In this document: piece after piece, positions 7,734-15,611 of the stretch
Position numbering within the stretch: the first letter of the stretch is position 1
Layout of the letters: every line of letters begins with the position of its first letter
NCBI RefSeq assembly: GCF_900109465.1
Contig: NZ_FOAZ01000019.1
Coordinates: 124,001 to 188,000 of the forward strand
Direction of reading: 5' to 3'
DNA: 64,000 bases
Origin: Streptacidiphilus jiangxiensis
Lineage (GTDB): Bacteria; Actinomycetota; Actinomycetes; Streptomycetales; Streptomycetaceae
The notes under the pieces: model-generated
Database searches by the model: none
Seen by the model: the letters and a program-made list of their open reading frames with translations, nothing else
What the model was told of the DNA's origin: nothing
Program-made: the position numbers and the translations under genes

Positions 7734-8384
7734 TCAGGCCTGCCCGGTTCGGCGGGCGTAGGAGCGGGCGGCTCGGGCGCGGTCGCCGCAGCGGGTGGAG
7801 CACCACTGGCGGCGACCGTGGCGCAGGAGGAAGCGAGTGCAGGGCGGGGAGCCGCAGGCGGTGAGGCGGGGGGCGTCCGGGCCGGTGAGGAGGTCAGCGG
7901 CATTGTCGGCGAGGGCCGCGAGGGCGTGTTCGAGGATCTGCGTCGTGGGGTGCGGGGCGGCCCGGTAGTGGCCTGCGCCCTGGTCCCAGTGCAGGAGGGC
8001 GACCGCGCGGGTGCGCAGCATGGCGTCGTTGACGGCCGCCAGGGCGGTGGGTGGGGCCGGCATCTCGTCGACGCGGGCGGCGAACAGCATGCGGATCTGC
8101 TCGCGCAGTGACCGCAGTTGGGCGGCGCACACTTCCCTGATCCCGGCGTCTGCCGGCGCGAGGCCGTGCGCGGTGAGCCAGGCGTTCGCGCTCTCGGGTG
8201 TGCCGAGGAGGTCGATGACGTGGCCGCCGGGAAGGGTGCGGGCGCTGTTGGCGAAGTCGAGCGCCGAGTAGGCGTCCGCGCCCGGCGCGGGCTCGGGTGC
8301 GGGCTCGGGTGCGGGCTCGGGTGCGGGCTCCGGGACGGACTCCGGGACGGAGGTCGGGATGGCGGTCTCCTGCATGGGTCTCAT
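7734..8384 (-). CDS. CGNR zinc-finger / ABATE-domain regulator
   Basis: This is a 216-residue putative stress-responsive transcriptional regulator. Residues about 40-150 fit the ABATE ligand-binding-like domain (the start FANSARTLPGGHVIDLLGTPE is typical). The C-terminus carries the CGNR zinc ribbon: C-x4-C in GSPPCTRFLL, then WCSTRCGDRARAARSYARR, where the last cysteines and the Arg-rich helix bind zinc and DNA. Residues ~12-35 are a low-complexity PEPAPEPAP run encoded by a 12-bp tandem repeat. The gene diverges from a metallo-beta-lactamase-fold gene, with a perfect 11-bp inverted repeat between them that is a good candidate for its own operator. Confidence 0.85.
   Translation of the reverse strand: MRPMQETAIPTSVPESVPEPAPEPAPEPAPEPAPGADAYSALDFANSARTLPGGHVIDLLGTPESANAWLTAHGLAPADAGIREVCAAQLRSLREQIRMLFAARVDEMPAPPTALAAVNDAMLRTRAVALLHWDQGAGHYRAAPHPTTQILEHALAALADNAADLLTGPDAPRLTACGSPPCTRFLLRHGRRQWCSTRCGDRARAARSYARRTGQA
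8287..8334. repeat. 12-bp tandem repeat inside CGNR gene
   Basis: Three exact and one variant copy of GCGGGCTCGGGT at 8287, 8299, 8311 and 8323 encode the Pro-Glu/Pro-Ala run near the N-terminus of the CGNR protein. Changes in copy number would keep the reading frame, so only linker length would vary. Confidence 0.85.
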
Positions 8385-8398
8385 GGTAACGCTTGCGC

Positions 8399-8435
8399 TA
8401 TCCGTGAGAAGCCGCCTATGGTCATCTCACGGATA
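8399..8435. promoter_or_regulatory. perfect 11-bp inverted repeat, candidate CGNR operator
   Basis: TATCCGTGAGA at 8399-8409 and TCTCACGGATA at 8425-8435 are exact reverse complements separated by 15 bp. They lie between the divergent CGNR regulator (start 8384) and the metallo-hydrolase gene (start 8466). The position and symmetry suggest a dimeric regulator controlling both promoters. Confidence 0.6.
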
Positions 8436-8465
8436 AGTCGCAACCATCCATGAGAGTGGTGTCCC

Positions 8466-9221
8466 ATGCAGCAGATCTCCGTTCGCGTCCTCGGCGGCCC
8501 GACGGCGTCCTTCCAGTACGGCGGCCTGCACTTCCTCACCGACCCGACGTTCGACGGGCCGGGCGAGTACCAGAACCCGGGTCGGCCCCTGCTGACCAAG
8601 ACCGCTCCCTCCGCCGCACAGCCGGACGAGCTCGGGCCGATCGACGTGGTGCTGCTCTCCCACGACGAGCACGCCGACAACCTCGACCGCAGCGGTCGTG
8701 GCCTGCTGGCCGAGGTCCCGCTGACCCTCACCACGACCGGCGGCGCCCAGCGCCTGGGCGGGACGGCAAAGGGCCTGGCCACATGGGAACAGGTCACGCT
8801 CGACCGTCCCGGCGGGGGCAGTGTCACCGTGACCGGCGTCCCCGCGATCCACGGCCCCGGCAAGCGCGAGGAGGTCGAGCCGTTCAGCGGGCAGGTCACC
8901 GGCTTCGTGCTGACCGGCGAGGGCCTGCCGACCGTCTACGTCAGCGGCGACAACGCCTCACTCGAGGCCGTCGCCGAGATCGCCGACCGGTGCGCGCCGG
9001 TGGACACCGCCGTGCTGTTCGCGGGCGCGCCTCGGATCCCGGTCCTGTTCGGCGGGCAGCCGCTGGTGCTGGACAGCGCGCAGGCGGCGGAGGCGGCCCG
9101 GATCCTCGACGCTCGCCGGGTGGTCAGCGTCCACCACGACAGCTGGTCCCACTTCACCGAGGGCCGGGAGGAGATCGTCGCCGCGTTCGAGGCCGCGGGG
9201 TTGGCCGATCGCCTGGTGTGA
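8466..9221 (+). CDS. MBL-fold metallo-hydrolase
   Basis: This 251-residue protein has the metallo-beta-lactamase fold, of the UlaG/L-ascorbate-lactonase-like branch. After the N-terminal strand pair (FQYGGLHFLTDPTF) comes LSHDEHADNLD near residues 62-72, a variant of the HxHxDH metal motif. VPAIHGPG supplies a further histidine, TVYVSGDNAS the bridging aspartate, and SVHHDSWSHF the C-terminal histidine. The substrate is unknown. It diverges from the CGNR regulator and may be its regulated target. The ATG at 8466 is 82 bp from the regulator start, with the inverted repeat in between. Confidence 0.82.
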   Translation: MQQISVRVLGGPTASFQYGGLHFLTDPTFDGPGEYQNPGRPLLTKTAPSAAQPDELGPIDVVLLSHDEHADNLDRSGRGLLAEVPLTLTTTGGAQRLGGTAKGLATWEQVTLDRPGGGSVTVTGVPAIHGPGKREEVEPFSGQVTGFVLTGEGLPTVYVSGDNASLEAVAEIADRCAPVDTAVLFAGAPRIPVLFGGQPLVLDSAQAAEAARILDARRVVSVHHDSWSHFTEGREEIVAAFEAAGLADRLV

Positions 9222-9352
9222 CCACCGCACCCACCTGTGACCACCGCGCACCACCGCACACCACCGCGCCGCCCCCTGACCACCACACCCGCCCGACACC
9301 CGCCCGCTGGTACCTGGCGCCGTACCAGGGGGCGGGTGAGAGGATGGGCGGC

Positions 9353-9577
9353 ATGCCTCGCTATGACTACCGCTGCCACTCCTGCGGCGCCACGTTCGAG
9401 CTGAACCGCCCCATGTCGCAGGCCAACGCGCCCGCAGTGTGTCCGGCCGGACACGAGGACGTCACCAAGCTGATGTCGATGGTCGCCGTGACCGGCTCCG
9501 CCGCGGGCGGGGGCGCCGCGCCGCAGGCCGGCGGTGGTGGCGGCGGCGGTTGCTGCGGAGGCGGCTGCTGCGGCTGA
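9353..9577 (+). CDS. FmdB-family zinc ribbon protein
   Basis: This 74-residue protein begins MPRYDYRCHSCGATFEL, the standard FmdB start. Two cysteine pairs (C-x2-C near residues 8-11, and C-P-A-G-H near 31) would bind zinc. The C-terminus is a Gly-rich tail ending in CC-x3-CC, which is common in streptomycete members and could bind extra metal. The ATG at 9353 is preferred over the in-frame ATG at 9344 because family proteins start at this point. No operon partner is evident. The family name comes from a formamidase-linked regulator, but the actual function is not known. Confidence 0.82.
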   Translation: MPRYDYRCHSCGATFELNRPMSQANAPAVCPAGHEDVTKLMSMVAVTGSAAGGGAAPQAGGGGGGGCCGGGCCG

Positions 9578-9688
9578 GCCGCGGGCCTCACAGCCTGGCG
9601 AGGCGGGTGTTGCACCGGGTGGGACACGGTCGGACGATGGAATCCGGACTGCCGTCACCGCCCACGCGCACCCTCCGAGGAGGCGGCC

Positions 9689-10195
9689 ATGAAACTGCAG
9701 GACCATCTGCCGGTCGACCACCGGCTCGGCCAGGTCTACCGGTACAGCGCCGGGGCCATCGGCCTGTTCCTGATCGTCTTCGGCATCCTCGGCTTCACCA
9801 ACAACGTCGGGTTCTTCTCCACCACCGGTGCCCACGTCGCCGGGATGACCACCAACGGCGCGCTCAGCCTGCTCTCGGTGCTGTTCGGCGCGCTGCTGGT
9901 GGGCGGCGCCGTGGTCGGCGGGAACACCGCGTCGACGCTGAACATCGGCGTGGGCATCCTCTTCATCATCAGCGGGTTCGTGAACCTCGGCCTGATCGCC
10001 GGACCGGACAACCTGCTCAACTTCCACATGCGGAACGTCATCTTCAGCTTCGCGGTCGGGTTGGGCCTGCTGCTGTTCGGCATGTACGGACGGGTGACGC
10101 TCCACCTGCCGCACGACAACCCGTACTGGCAGAGCCGGCACCCCGACGCCGCGAAGGGGAACGCACTGCCACCGCGGGCCCTGCCGCACGGGTGA
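9689..10195 (+). CDS. DUF4383 membrane protein
   Basis: This 168-residue integral membrane protein has four predicted helices, at about 25-47 ([14 protein letters not shown]), 60-85, 88-110 ([20 protein letters not shown]) and 120-142 ([16 protein letters not shown]). The D-H-R-x-Q-x-YR start and the overall pattern match DUF4383. A good ribosome-binding site (GAGGAGG) lies just before the ATG at 9689. The C-terminus is short, polar and probably cytoplasmic. The family has no assigned function. Confidence 0.8.
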   Translation: MKLQDHLPVDHRLGQVYRYSAGAIGLFLIVFGILGFTNNVGFFSTTGAHVAGMTTNGALSLLSVLFGALLVGGAVVGGNTASTLNIGVGILFIISGFVNLGLIAGPDNLLNFHMRNVIFSFAVGLGLLLFGMYGRVTLHLPHDNPYWQSRHPDAAKGNALPPRALPHG

Positions 10196-10256
10196 CGATC
10201 GGCTCCCCCGGCCTCCCGGTTCCGTCGCCGCGCGCCGGTACGGCAGGATGTTCGGC

Positions 10257-11129
10257 ATGACCGAGGTCATGCCGAAGGGCTCCAACACACAGCTCCCCGC
10301 CGAGGTGGCCGCGGTTCGGGTGGTGCTGCGCTGGCAGCTGCTGCCCGGAACGCCGGACGTGGACGTGTCGGCCCTGCTGCTGACCGCGCAGGGCCGCGTC
10401 CGCGAGGACGCGGACTTCGTCTTCTACAACCAACCCCGCCACCCCAGCGGTCTGGTCCGGCACCGGGCCAAGGCCCGGCGCCCCGGCGAGGCCAGCGACA
10501 CCCTGGACGTGGACCTCGACCGCCTGCCCGGTTGGGTGGACCGGGTCGTGCTCGGCGCCAGTGTCGGCGACGGCCAGGACTTCGCCGCCGTGGGCGGACT
10601 GCAGCTGCTGCTCTTCGACATCGCAGGCGGCCCCGGCGCCCCCGCGCTGGCCCGGTTCGACCTCTTCGACGTGCGCCTGGCCGCCGCGCTGCTCTGCGGC
10701 GAGCTCTATCGGCGCTCCGGTGCCTGGAAGTTCCGCGCCATCGGCCACGGCTACACCGCCGGACTCGCCGCCCTCGCGCAGGACTTCGGCGTCACCGTCG
10801 AAGAAGAGGAGAGCGAGGAGAGCGAGGAGAACGAGGGGAGCACGGAGGGCGCGGAAAGCAGAGAGAGAGCGAACAGCAGGGAGAGCGCGGAGCAGGGGCC
10901 GGATTCCGCGTCGGCTCCGCTGCCGATGCGGGAGCCCGCGGCGACCGACGGGGAGCCGGTGGCCCAGTCATCCGCACAGGGCCAGGCACAGGGCCAGGCA
11001 CCGGGGCAGGCTCAGGCGCCGGCACAGGCGCTCGTCCACGCGCCCCCGCTGCCGCCGTTCGAGCAGCTCCTGCCCGAGCCCGCCGGGTTCGCCCTCCCGC
11101 CGCAGGGTCCGCAGTTCGTCCGCCCGTAG
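10257..11129 (+). CDS. TerD-family protein with long low-complexity tail
   Basis: Residues 1-~180 form a TerD-like calcium-binding stress domain. Markers are [26 protein letters not shown], the later [31 protein letters not shown], and [14 protein letters not shown] at the domain end. All are typical of TerD/TerZ-type proteins of the tellurite/stress (ter) system. The remaining ~110 residues are a Glu/Ser-rich run followed by a Gln-Ala-Pro repeat ([17 protein letters not shown]) with no fold expected. An in-frame ATG at 10248 would add three residues. The tail is unusual in length and probably a flexible linker or interaction segment. Confidence 0.8.
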   Translation: MTEVMPKGSNTQLPAEVAAVRVVLRWQLLPGTPDVDVSALLLTAQGRVREDADFVFYNQPRHPSGLVRHRAKARRPGEASDTLDVDLDRLPGWVDRVVLGASVGDGQDFAAVGGLQLLLFDIAGGPGAPALARFDLFDVRLAAALLCGELYRRSGAWKFRAIGHGYTAGLAALAQDFGVTVEEEESEESEENEGSTEGAESRERANSRESAEQGPDSASAPLPMREPAATDGEPVAQSSAQGQAQGQAPGQAQAPAQALVHAPPLPPFEQLLPEPAGFALPPQGPQFVRP

Positions 11130-11210
11130 GACGGACAGAAGGGCACGAGGGCATAGGGCATGGGGGCACCAGGCCGTGAGGACCTGGGGCCATGACCGTG
11201 CGGGGGCCGC

Positions 11211-11945
11211 TCAGGACCCGACCGGCTTGAACCCCCGCTGCCACTGCAGGCCCCAGCCGTACAGCCGGTCCAGCTCCGCCTGGAAGCCGTAGACGTAGCG
11301 GACCTCGCGCGTCACCAGGAACTCGCCGTCGCCCTTGTTCTCGATCAGCAGCACCGCGCACGAGCGCGCCTGCGCGGCGCGCTCGTCCAGGCGCACCTCG
11401 ATGCGCGGACCGGAGGTCGGGAAGAGCGTCACCACCGCATGGGTGCGGTCGAACGCCGGGGTGTCGTCATAGATGTAGACGAAGATGAGCAGGCGCTTGA
11501 ACTGGTCGCGCTTGTCCATGTCGATGTACATCATCTCGCCGGTCGGCGCACCCGAGCGGTCGTCGCGGCTCAGCCGGATGTACGGCGAGTGGTGCAGATC
11601 GCCCATGTAGGGGCCGAGCGGTTGGATGACGCCCTTGCTGCCGTCCGTCATCTCGTACAGGCAGCCCAGGTCCAGGTCGACGGCGAGCGGTTCGCTCCCG
11701 GCCTGACCGAGCGTCACCGGACGGAACGGGTTCGGGTTGAGCAGCGCCCGGAACTGCTCGCGGGCCGAGCGCCGGGGCGGCTCGGCCTCGCGGGCGGTCC
11801 AGTGCAGATTGACCTGCATTGTCCCGGCCAGCGCGCCCGTCTCGGTCAGCGAGACGGTACGGCGCTTGCGGTCCAGGGTGATCCGCTCGATGCCCACGTC
11901 GAGACCGCGATCGGCCTTGCGCAACAGGTCCAGCAGTCCGGCCAT
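11211..11945 (-). CDS. TerA-like tellurium resistance/stress protein
   Basis: This 244-residue protein is related to TerA/TerD. It has an early beta segment (LDRKRRTVSLTETG) and a central G-x-LYEMTDGSKGVIQPLG block. The segment SPYIRLSRDDRSG follows, which is characteristic of TerA-type proteins, and then FKRLLIFVYIYDDTPAFDRT. I start at the ATG 11943-11945 (MAGLLDLLRKADRG), since upstream residues in the same frame do not resemble protein. It is convergent with the upstream TerD gene and divergent from the DUF2637 gene. Such proteins form membrane-associated stress complexes with TerD and TerC-like partners. Tellurite as a natural substrate is doubtful. Confidence 0.78.
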   Translation of the reverse strand: MAGLLDLLRKADRGLDVGIERITLDRKRRTVSLTETGALAGTMQVNLHWTAREAEPPRRSAREQFRALLNPNPFRPVTLGQAGSEPLAVDLDLGCLYEMTDGSKGVIQPLGPYMGDLHHSPYIRLSRDDRSGAPTGEMMYIDMDKRDQFKRLLIFVYIYDDTPAFDRTHAVVTLFPTSGPRIEVRLDERAAQARSCAVLLIENKGDGEFLVTREVRYVYGFQAELDRLYGWGLQWQRGFKPVGS

Positions 11946-12155
11946 CTCTGGCGCCCCCTCAGTCCACCCGGCGTGTGCCTCAGTTCCCCCGCCCCTCAGC
12001 AGCGGGTATACCCGCAGGAAAGGGACGCATGCGGCGCGCCGTCGGCATCGGGCCGGGAGCGCCCCCGGTCTTGGCTCCACCCGGTCGATAACACACCTGG
12101 CTCACGCGTACGATACGGAGTCTCCTGCCACACACCCAAGCCGAGGCGCCTCCGT

Positions 12156-13166
12156 ATGAACCTCTCCTCCATACAACTGGTCTGGCTGGTCGTCGGCTGC
12201 GCGATCGCGCTCGTCGTCGCCGTCGTCATGAGCCTGCTGCGCACGAAGAAGCCCAAGCACGCCGCATCCGAGGACTCCTGGGAGCGCAGCGAGGAGCGTC
12301 GCCGCCGCAAGGAGGCACTCTACGGGGGCGCGTCCTACGTACTGCTCTTCTGCTGTGCCGCCGTGGCCGCCGCACTCTCCTTCCACGGCCTGGTCGGCTT
12401 CGGCCGTCAGAACCTGAACCTGTCGGGCGGTTGGGAGTACCTGGTTCCGTTCGGCCTGGACGGCGCTGCCATGTTCTGCTCCGTCCTCGCGGTCCGCGAG
12501 GCCAGCCACGGTGACGCCGCGACCGGCTCGCGCCTGCTGGTCTGGCTCTTCGCCGGTGCCTCCGCCTGGTTCAACTTCGTGCACGCGCCGCGCGGCGGCG
12601 ACCACAACGGCGCCCCGCAGTTCTTCGCCGGCATGTCCCTCTCCGCGGCTGTCCTGTTCGACCGCGCGCTGAAGCAGACCCGTCGCGCCGCCCTGCGGGA
12701 GCAGGGCCTGGTGCCGCGTCCGCTGCCGCAGATCCGCATGGTCCGCTGGCTGCGCGCCCCCGTCGAGACGTACAAGGCCTGGTCGCTGATGCTCCTGGAG
12801 AACGTCCGCAGCCTGGACGAGGCGGTGGACGAGGTCCGCGAGGACAAGCGCCAGCGCGAGGCGAACGCCGCCGCGCAGCGCAGCGCGCAGCGGCGCGAGC
12901 GCGCCGAGCTGAAGGCGATCGCGCGCTCCGCGCCGATCAAGGAGCTGACGACGCTGGACGCGTCGGCCACCGCCGAGGGCGCGGGTGCCTCCGCGCTGGA
13001 GCCGGCCGCGCCGCGCGGCGTGCTCCCCCGCCGTCGCAGCGCGAGCGCGCTGACGGGCGGCATCCCGACCGTCCAGGGCGGCCGTGAGGACGAGGAGGAC
13101 TCGACGATGTCCCGCCTCGACTCGCTGGACCGCAAGCTCAAGGACCTGGAGCAGCAGTTCGGCTGA
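12156..13166 (+). CDS. DUF2637 membrane protein
   Basis: This 336-residue protein starts at ATG 12156 with a transmembrane helix (LVWLVVGCAIALVVAVVMSLL). A polar linker follows, then a group of three to four helices around residues 55-165, including YVLLFCCAAVAAALSFHGLVG, the PFGLDGAAMFCSVLAVREAS motif typical of DUF2637, and WLFAGASAWFNFVHAPRGG. The C-terminal half is cytoplasmic, highly charged and probably coiled-coil (residues ~215-260). DUF2637 proteins are widespread in Streptomyces and include some plasmid spread-like proteins, but this chromosomal form has no known function. It diverges from the TerA-like gene. Confidence 0.82.
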   Translation: MNLSSIQLVWLVVGCAIALVVAVVMSLLRTKKPKHAASEDSWERSEERRRRKEALYGGASYVLLFCCAAVAAALSFHGLVGFGRQNLNLSGGWEYLVPFGLDGAAMFCSVLAVREASHGDAATGSRLLVWLFAGASAWFNFVHAPRGGDHNGAPQFFAGMSLSAAVLFDRALKQTRRAALREQGLVPRPLPQIRMVRWLRAPVETYKAWSLMLLENVRSLDEAVDEVREDKRQREANAAAQRSAQRRERAELKAIARSAPIKELTTLDASATAEGAGASALEPAAPRGVLPRRRSASALTGGIPTVQGGREDEEDSTMSRLDSLDRKLKDLEQQFG

Positions 13167-13216
13167 GCCGAGCCGCGCGACAGACGCTCTGCGCGCCGGG
13201 GAAGCGCTCCGCGAGA

Positions 13217-13265
13217 CGCACGATTCGCACGGGACGCCGAGACGCACGGGCGCACGATTCGCACG
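13217..13265. repeat. 15-bp direct repeat CGCACGATTCGCACG
   Basis: Two exact copies lie at 13217-13231 and 13251-13265, within a run of related GACGCACG words between the DUF2637 stop and its terminator. It appears to be degenerate local duplication, and I see no functional link. Confidence 0.7.
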
Positions 13266-13276
13266 AGACGCACGCA

Positions 13277-13314
13277 GGAAGGGCCTGCCCGGGGTGACCC
13301 GGGGTGGGCCCTTC
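13277..13314 (+). terminator. hairpin after DUF2637 gene
   Basis: GAAGGGCC at 13278-13285 pairs with GGCCCTTC at 13307-13314, with further G/C pairing inside (CCCGGG facing CCCGGG). It lies 111 bp downstream of the DUF2637 stop and before the ROK gene on the same strand, so it probably separates the two transcripts. Confidence 0.55.
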
Positions 13315-13435
13315 GGCGTTCAGGCTCGGGCGGGCGGGTGTTTCAGGCCGTTTTGGGCGCGGGTGCACGGCCAAGAGCTGGGAAAAGGCCCGTTGGGCCC
13401 GGCAACCGTGCGGGCGCAGACCCTACAGTGTGACC

Positions 13436-14653
13436 ATGCTCGCCACACCGTCCGGCCCCAACGGGCCAGCTGGGCCGACCGGTCCGTCCAAGCCGGCCAC
13501 CTCCGCCACGCTGCGGGAGATCAACCTGCGTACGGTCTTCGACATGATCCGGGCGCAGGCGCCGATCTCACGGGCCGAGGTGGCGCGCCAGACCGGCATC
13601 TCCAAGCCCACCGTCTCGGCGCTGTTGCAGGACCTGCTCGACCTGGGGCTGGTCGCGGAGACGGCCCGTGGCGCGCAGGATCTCGGCCCCACCTACGGCG
13701 CGCTCTTCTTCGCCCCGCGCCCGGAGGCCGCGCACGTGCTGGCGCTCGACGTCGGCGCACGCCGCCTGCGCGGTGCGGTGGCGGACCTCGAGGGCCGCCA
13801 GCTGGCCCGGGAGGACGTCGACGTGGCCGGGATGGACGCGCCGCGCATCGTGGCGGCCGCGGAGGCGCTGGCGCAGCGGCTCTGTGCGAGCGCGGGTGTC
13901 CCGCAGAGCGGGATCCAGCACGCGGCGATCGGGGTGCCCGGCGTGGTGGACCTGCGCGAAGGGCGGATCTGGCAGGCTCTCAACATTCCCGCCCTCGACG
14001 GTTTTCCCGCACACGAACGGTTCGGTGCGGCGCTGGGCTGCCCGCTCACGCTGGAGAACGACATCCACCTGGCCGCGCTCGGCGAGCAGCGGGCCGGTGA
14101 GGGCCGGTCCGTGGGCAGCTTCTGCTTCCTGTCGGTCGGCACGGGTGTGGGCGCCGGACTGGTGCTCCGCGGCGAGCTGCATCGCGGCTTCGCCGGGGCC
14201 GCGGGCGAGTTGGACACGGTCTTCGGCACGGACGAGATCGAGCGCAAGGACCCGTGCGCGGAAGCGCTGCTGCGGCACGCGGCCACGCTCTTCCCCGCGG
14301 GGGCGTCGCCCGCCTCCACGGAGGAGCTGTTCGCGATGGCGCGGGCGGGCGAGCCGGCCGCGATCGCCGCGGTCGACGAGGAGGCCCGCCGCATTGTCGG
14401 CTACCTCGCCCCCGTGGCCGCCGTCGTCGACGTCGAACTCGTGGTGCTGGGCGGCGGGATCGGCCTCAACGCGGACCTCCTGCTGGACCGCGTCACGGAG
14501 CTGTTGGCGAGCCGCGTGCCGTATCCCCCGCGGGTCGAGGTCTCCTCGCTGGGCGAGGCGGCGGTCCTGACGGGGGCGGTCGCGGTGGCGACGCGGGAGG
14601 CGCTGGAGCAGATTCTCGCTGCGCGGTTCACTGCGGGGCATCGCAGGCCGTAG
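13436..14653 (+). CDS. ROK-family transcriptional regulator
   Basis: This 405-residue protein has an N-terminal winged helix-turn-helix (residues ~25-85, including ISRAEVARQTGISKPTVSALLQDLLDLGLV) joined to a ROK sugar-kinase-like domain. VLALDVGARRLRGAVADLEG is the phosphate-binding loop, VGTGVGAGLVLRGELHRGFAGAAGELD the ROK signature, and LVVLGGGIG the adenosine region. The residues where ROK repressors normally carry the zinc CxCG motif read DEIERKDPCAEALLR here, so the usual zinc-binding cysteine cluster is reduced to one Cys. That could be a divergent or zinc-free variant. The ATG at 13436 is chosen because earlier sequence is non-coding in character. The effector sugar is unknown. Confidence 0.85.
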   Translation: MLATPSGPNGPAGPTGPSKPATSATLREINLRTVFDMIRAQAPISRAEVARQTGISKPTVSALLQDLLDLGLVAETARGAQDLGPTYGALFFAPRPEAAHVLALDVGARRLRGAVADLEGRQLAREDVDVAGMDAPRIVAAAEALAQRLCASAGVPQSGIQHAAIGVPGVVDLREGRIWQALNIPALDGFPAHERFGAALGCPLTLENDIHLAALGEQRAGEGRSVGSFCFLSVGTGVGAGLVLRGELHRGFAGAAGELDTVFGTDEIERKDPCAEALLRHAATLFPAGASPASTEELFAMARAGEPAAIAAVDEEARRIVGYLAPVAAVVDVELVVLGGGIGLNADLLLDRVTELLASRVPYPPRVEVSSLGEAAVLTGAVAVATREALEQILAARFTAGHRRP

Positions 14654-14683
14654 CCGTTCGACGCCTGGGGCCCATGGCACTGC

Positions 14684-14830
14684 CCCCAGGGGCGCGAGGA
14701 ACCGCGCGAGGAACCGCGCGAGAGACCACCGGCGTGCGGATGGCCCTGGTCGCAGAGGACCGTCCGCACGCCGGTGGCTGGCCGCGCCGATGCGGCAGAG
14801 CCGCACAAGCAGGGACTCGCGCCCCTGGGG
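14684..14830. repeat. palindromic intergenic repeat, copy 1 (full length)
   Basis: Outer arms CCCCAGGGGCGCGAG (14684-14698) and CTCGCGCCCCTGGGG (14816-14830) are perfect 15-bp reverse complements. An inner hairpin uses GTGCGGATGGCCCTGG and AGGACCGTCCGCAC. It sits between convergent genes and is the longest copy of a family also found near 35032, 47093, 54873, 60643 and 62787. Confidence 0.8.
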
Positions 14831-14837
14831 GTTGCCA

Positions 14838-15602
14838 CTACCTCTTGACCGCCACCGTGACGATCGAGCGGGAGGTGTCCGTCACCGGGCCGCCCTCCCA
14901 GTCGCCCTGGCGGAGCTCCACGGCGAAGCCGGCGTGGGTGAGGAAGGTGTCCAACTCGGTCTCGCCGAGGAAGCGGAGAGTGGTCCGGCCGACGTCGAGG
15001 ACGGTGCCGTCCGGGCGCGCGGTGGTCTCGGTGAAGGTGACGGTGTCGTCGATGACGGACTCCACCTCGTGCCACTGGCGCAGGTCCCAGCCGCCGCCGG
15101 CGATCGTCTGGACGGCGGACGGGATCCAGCCCTCCCACGCCCGCGCAGCGGGGTTGCGGGTCTCGAAGGCGAACCGCCCCCCGGGGCGCAGCGCGCCGTG
15201 GATCGCGGCGAGCGAGGCGCGGAGGTCCTCGTCGGTGACCAGGCACTGGAACGCGTTGCTGGCCATGGTCGCGAGGGCGAACTCGTCCTGCCAGCGGGCG
15301 GAGTCCACGGCGACGCCCTCGACCCACTCGATGTCGGTGCGCCGACGGGCGCGCCGCAGGGAAGGGAGGTCGGGGTCGAGGCCGACCAGGCGGCCGGTGT
15401 GGCCCGCGTCGCGGGCCTGGTGGAGCATCATTCCGGTGCCGCAGCCGATGTCCAGTACCGAATCGGCGTCGTGCACCAGCAGATCGAAGAACCGGTCCGA
15501 GGGGACGTTGGCGCCGTCCCATCGGTACATCTCGTCGTAGAGGGCGACCGCGTCGTCGGGAGTGAAGGCGTCGGGGGTGAAGGCGTCAGGAGTGAAGTCC
15601 AC
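14838..15602 (-). CDS. class I SAM-dependent methyltransferase
   Basis: This 254-residue methyltransferase has the Rossmann-type SAM site. Motif I is SVLDIGCGTGMM (residues ~48-59), motif II is GRLVGLDPDLPSL, and the acidic residue in WVEGVAVD follows. ALRPGGRFAFETRNPAA is the post-motif strand and loop. The closest general group is the methyltransferase domain 25/11 class acting on small molecules. The N-terminus carries a triplicated TPDAF unit encoded by 15-bp repeats, which is odd but in frame. It is convergent with the ROK gene and 9 bp from the DUF475 gene on the same strand. The substrate is unknown. Confidence 0.82.
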   Translation of the reverse strand: MDFTPDAFTPDAFTPDDAVALYDEMYRWDGANVPSDRFFDLLVHDADSVLDIGCGTGMMLHQARDAGHTGRLVGLDPDLPSLRRARRRTDIEWVEGVAVDSARWQDEFALATMASNAFQCLVTDEDLRASLAAIHGALRPGGRFAFETRNPAARAWEGWIPSAVQTIAGGGWDLRQWHEVESVIDDTVTFTETTARPDGTVLDVGRTTLRFLGETELDTFLTHAGFAVELRQGDWEGGPVTDTSRSIVTVAVKR

Positions 15603-15611
15603 CCGCGAACG

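Noticed and set aside
9307-9328. CTGGTAC/GTACCAG inverted repeat before the FmdB gene
   Set aside because: It has only 7-bp arms and no linked regulator, which is expected by chance in this DNA.
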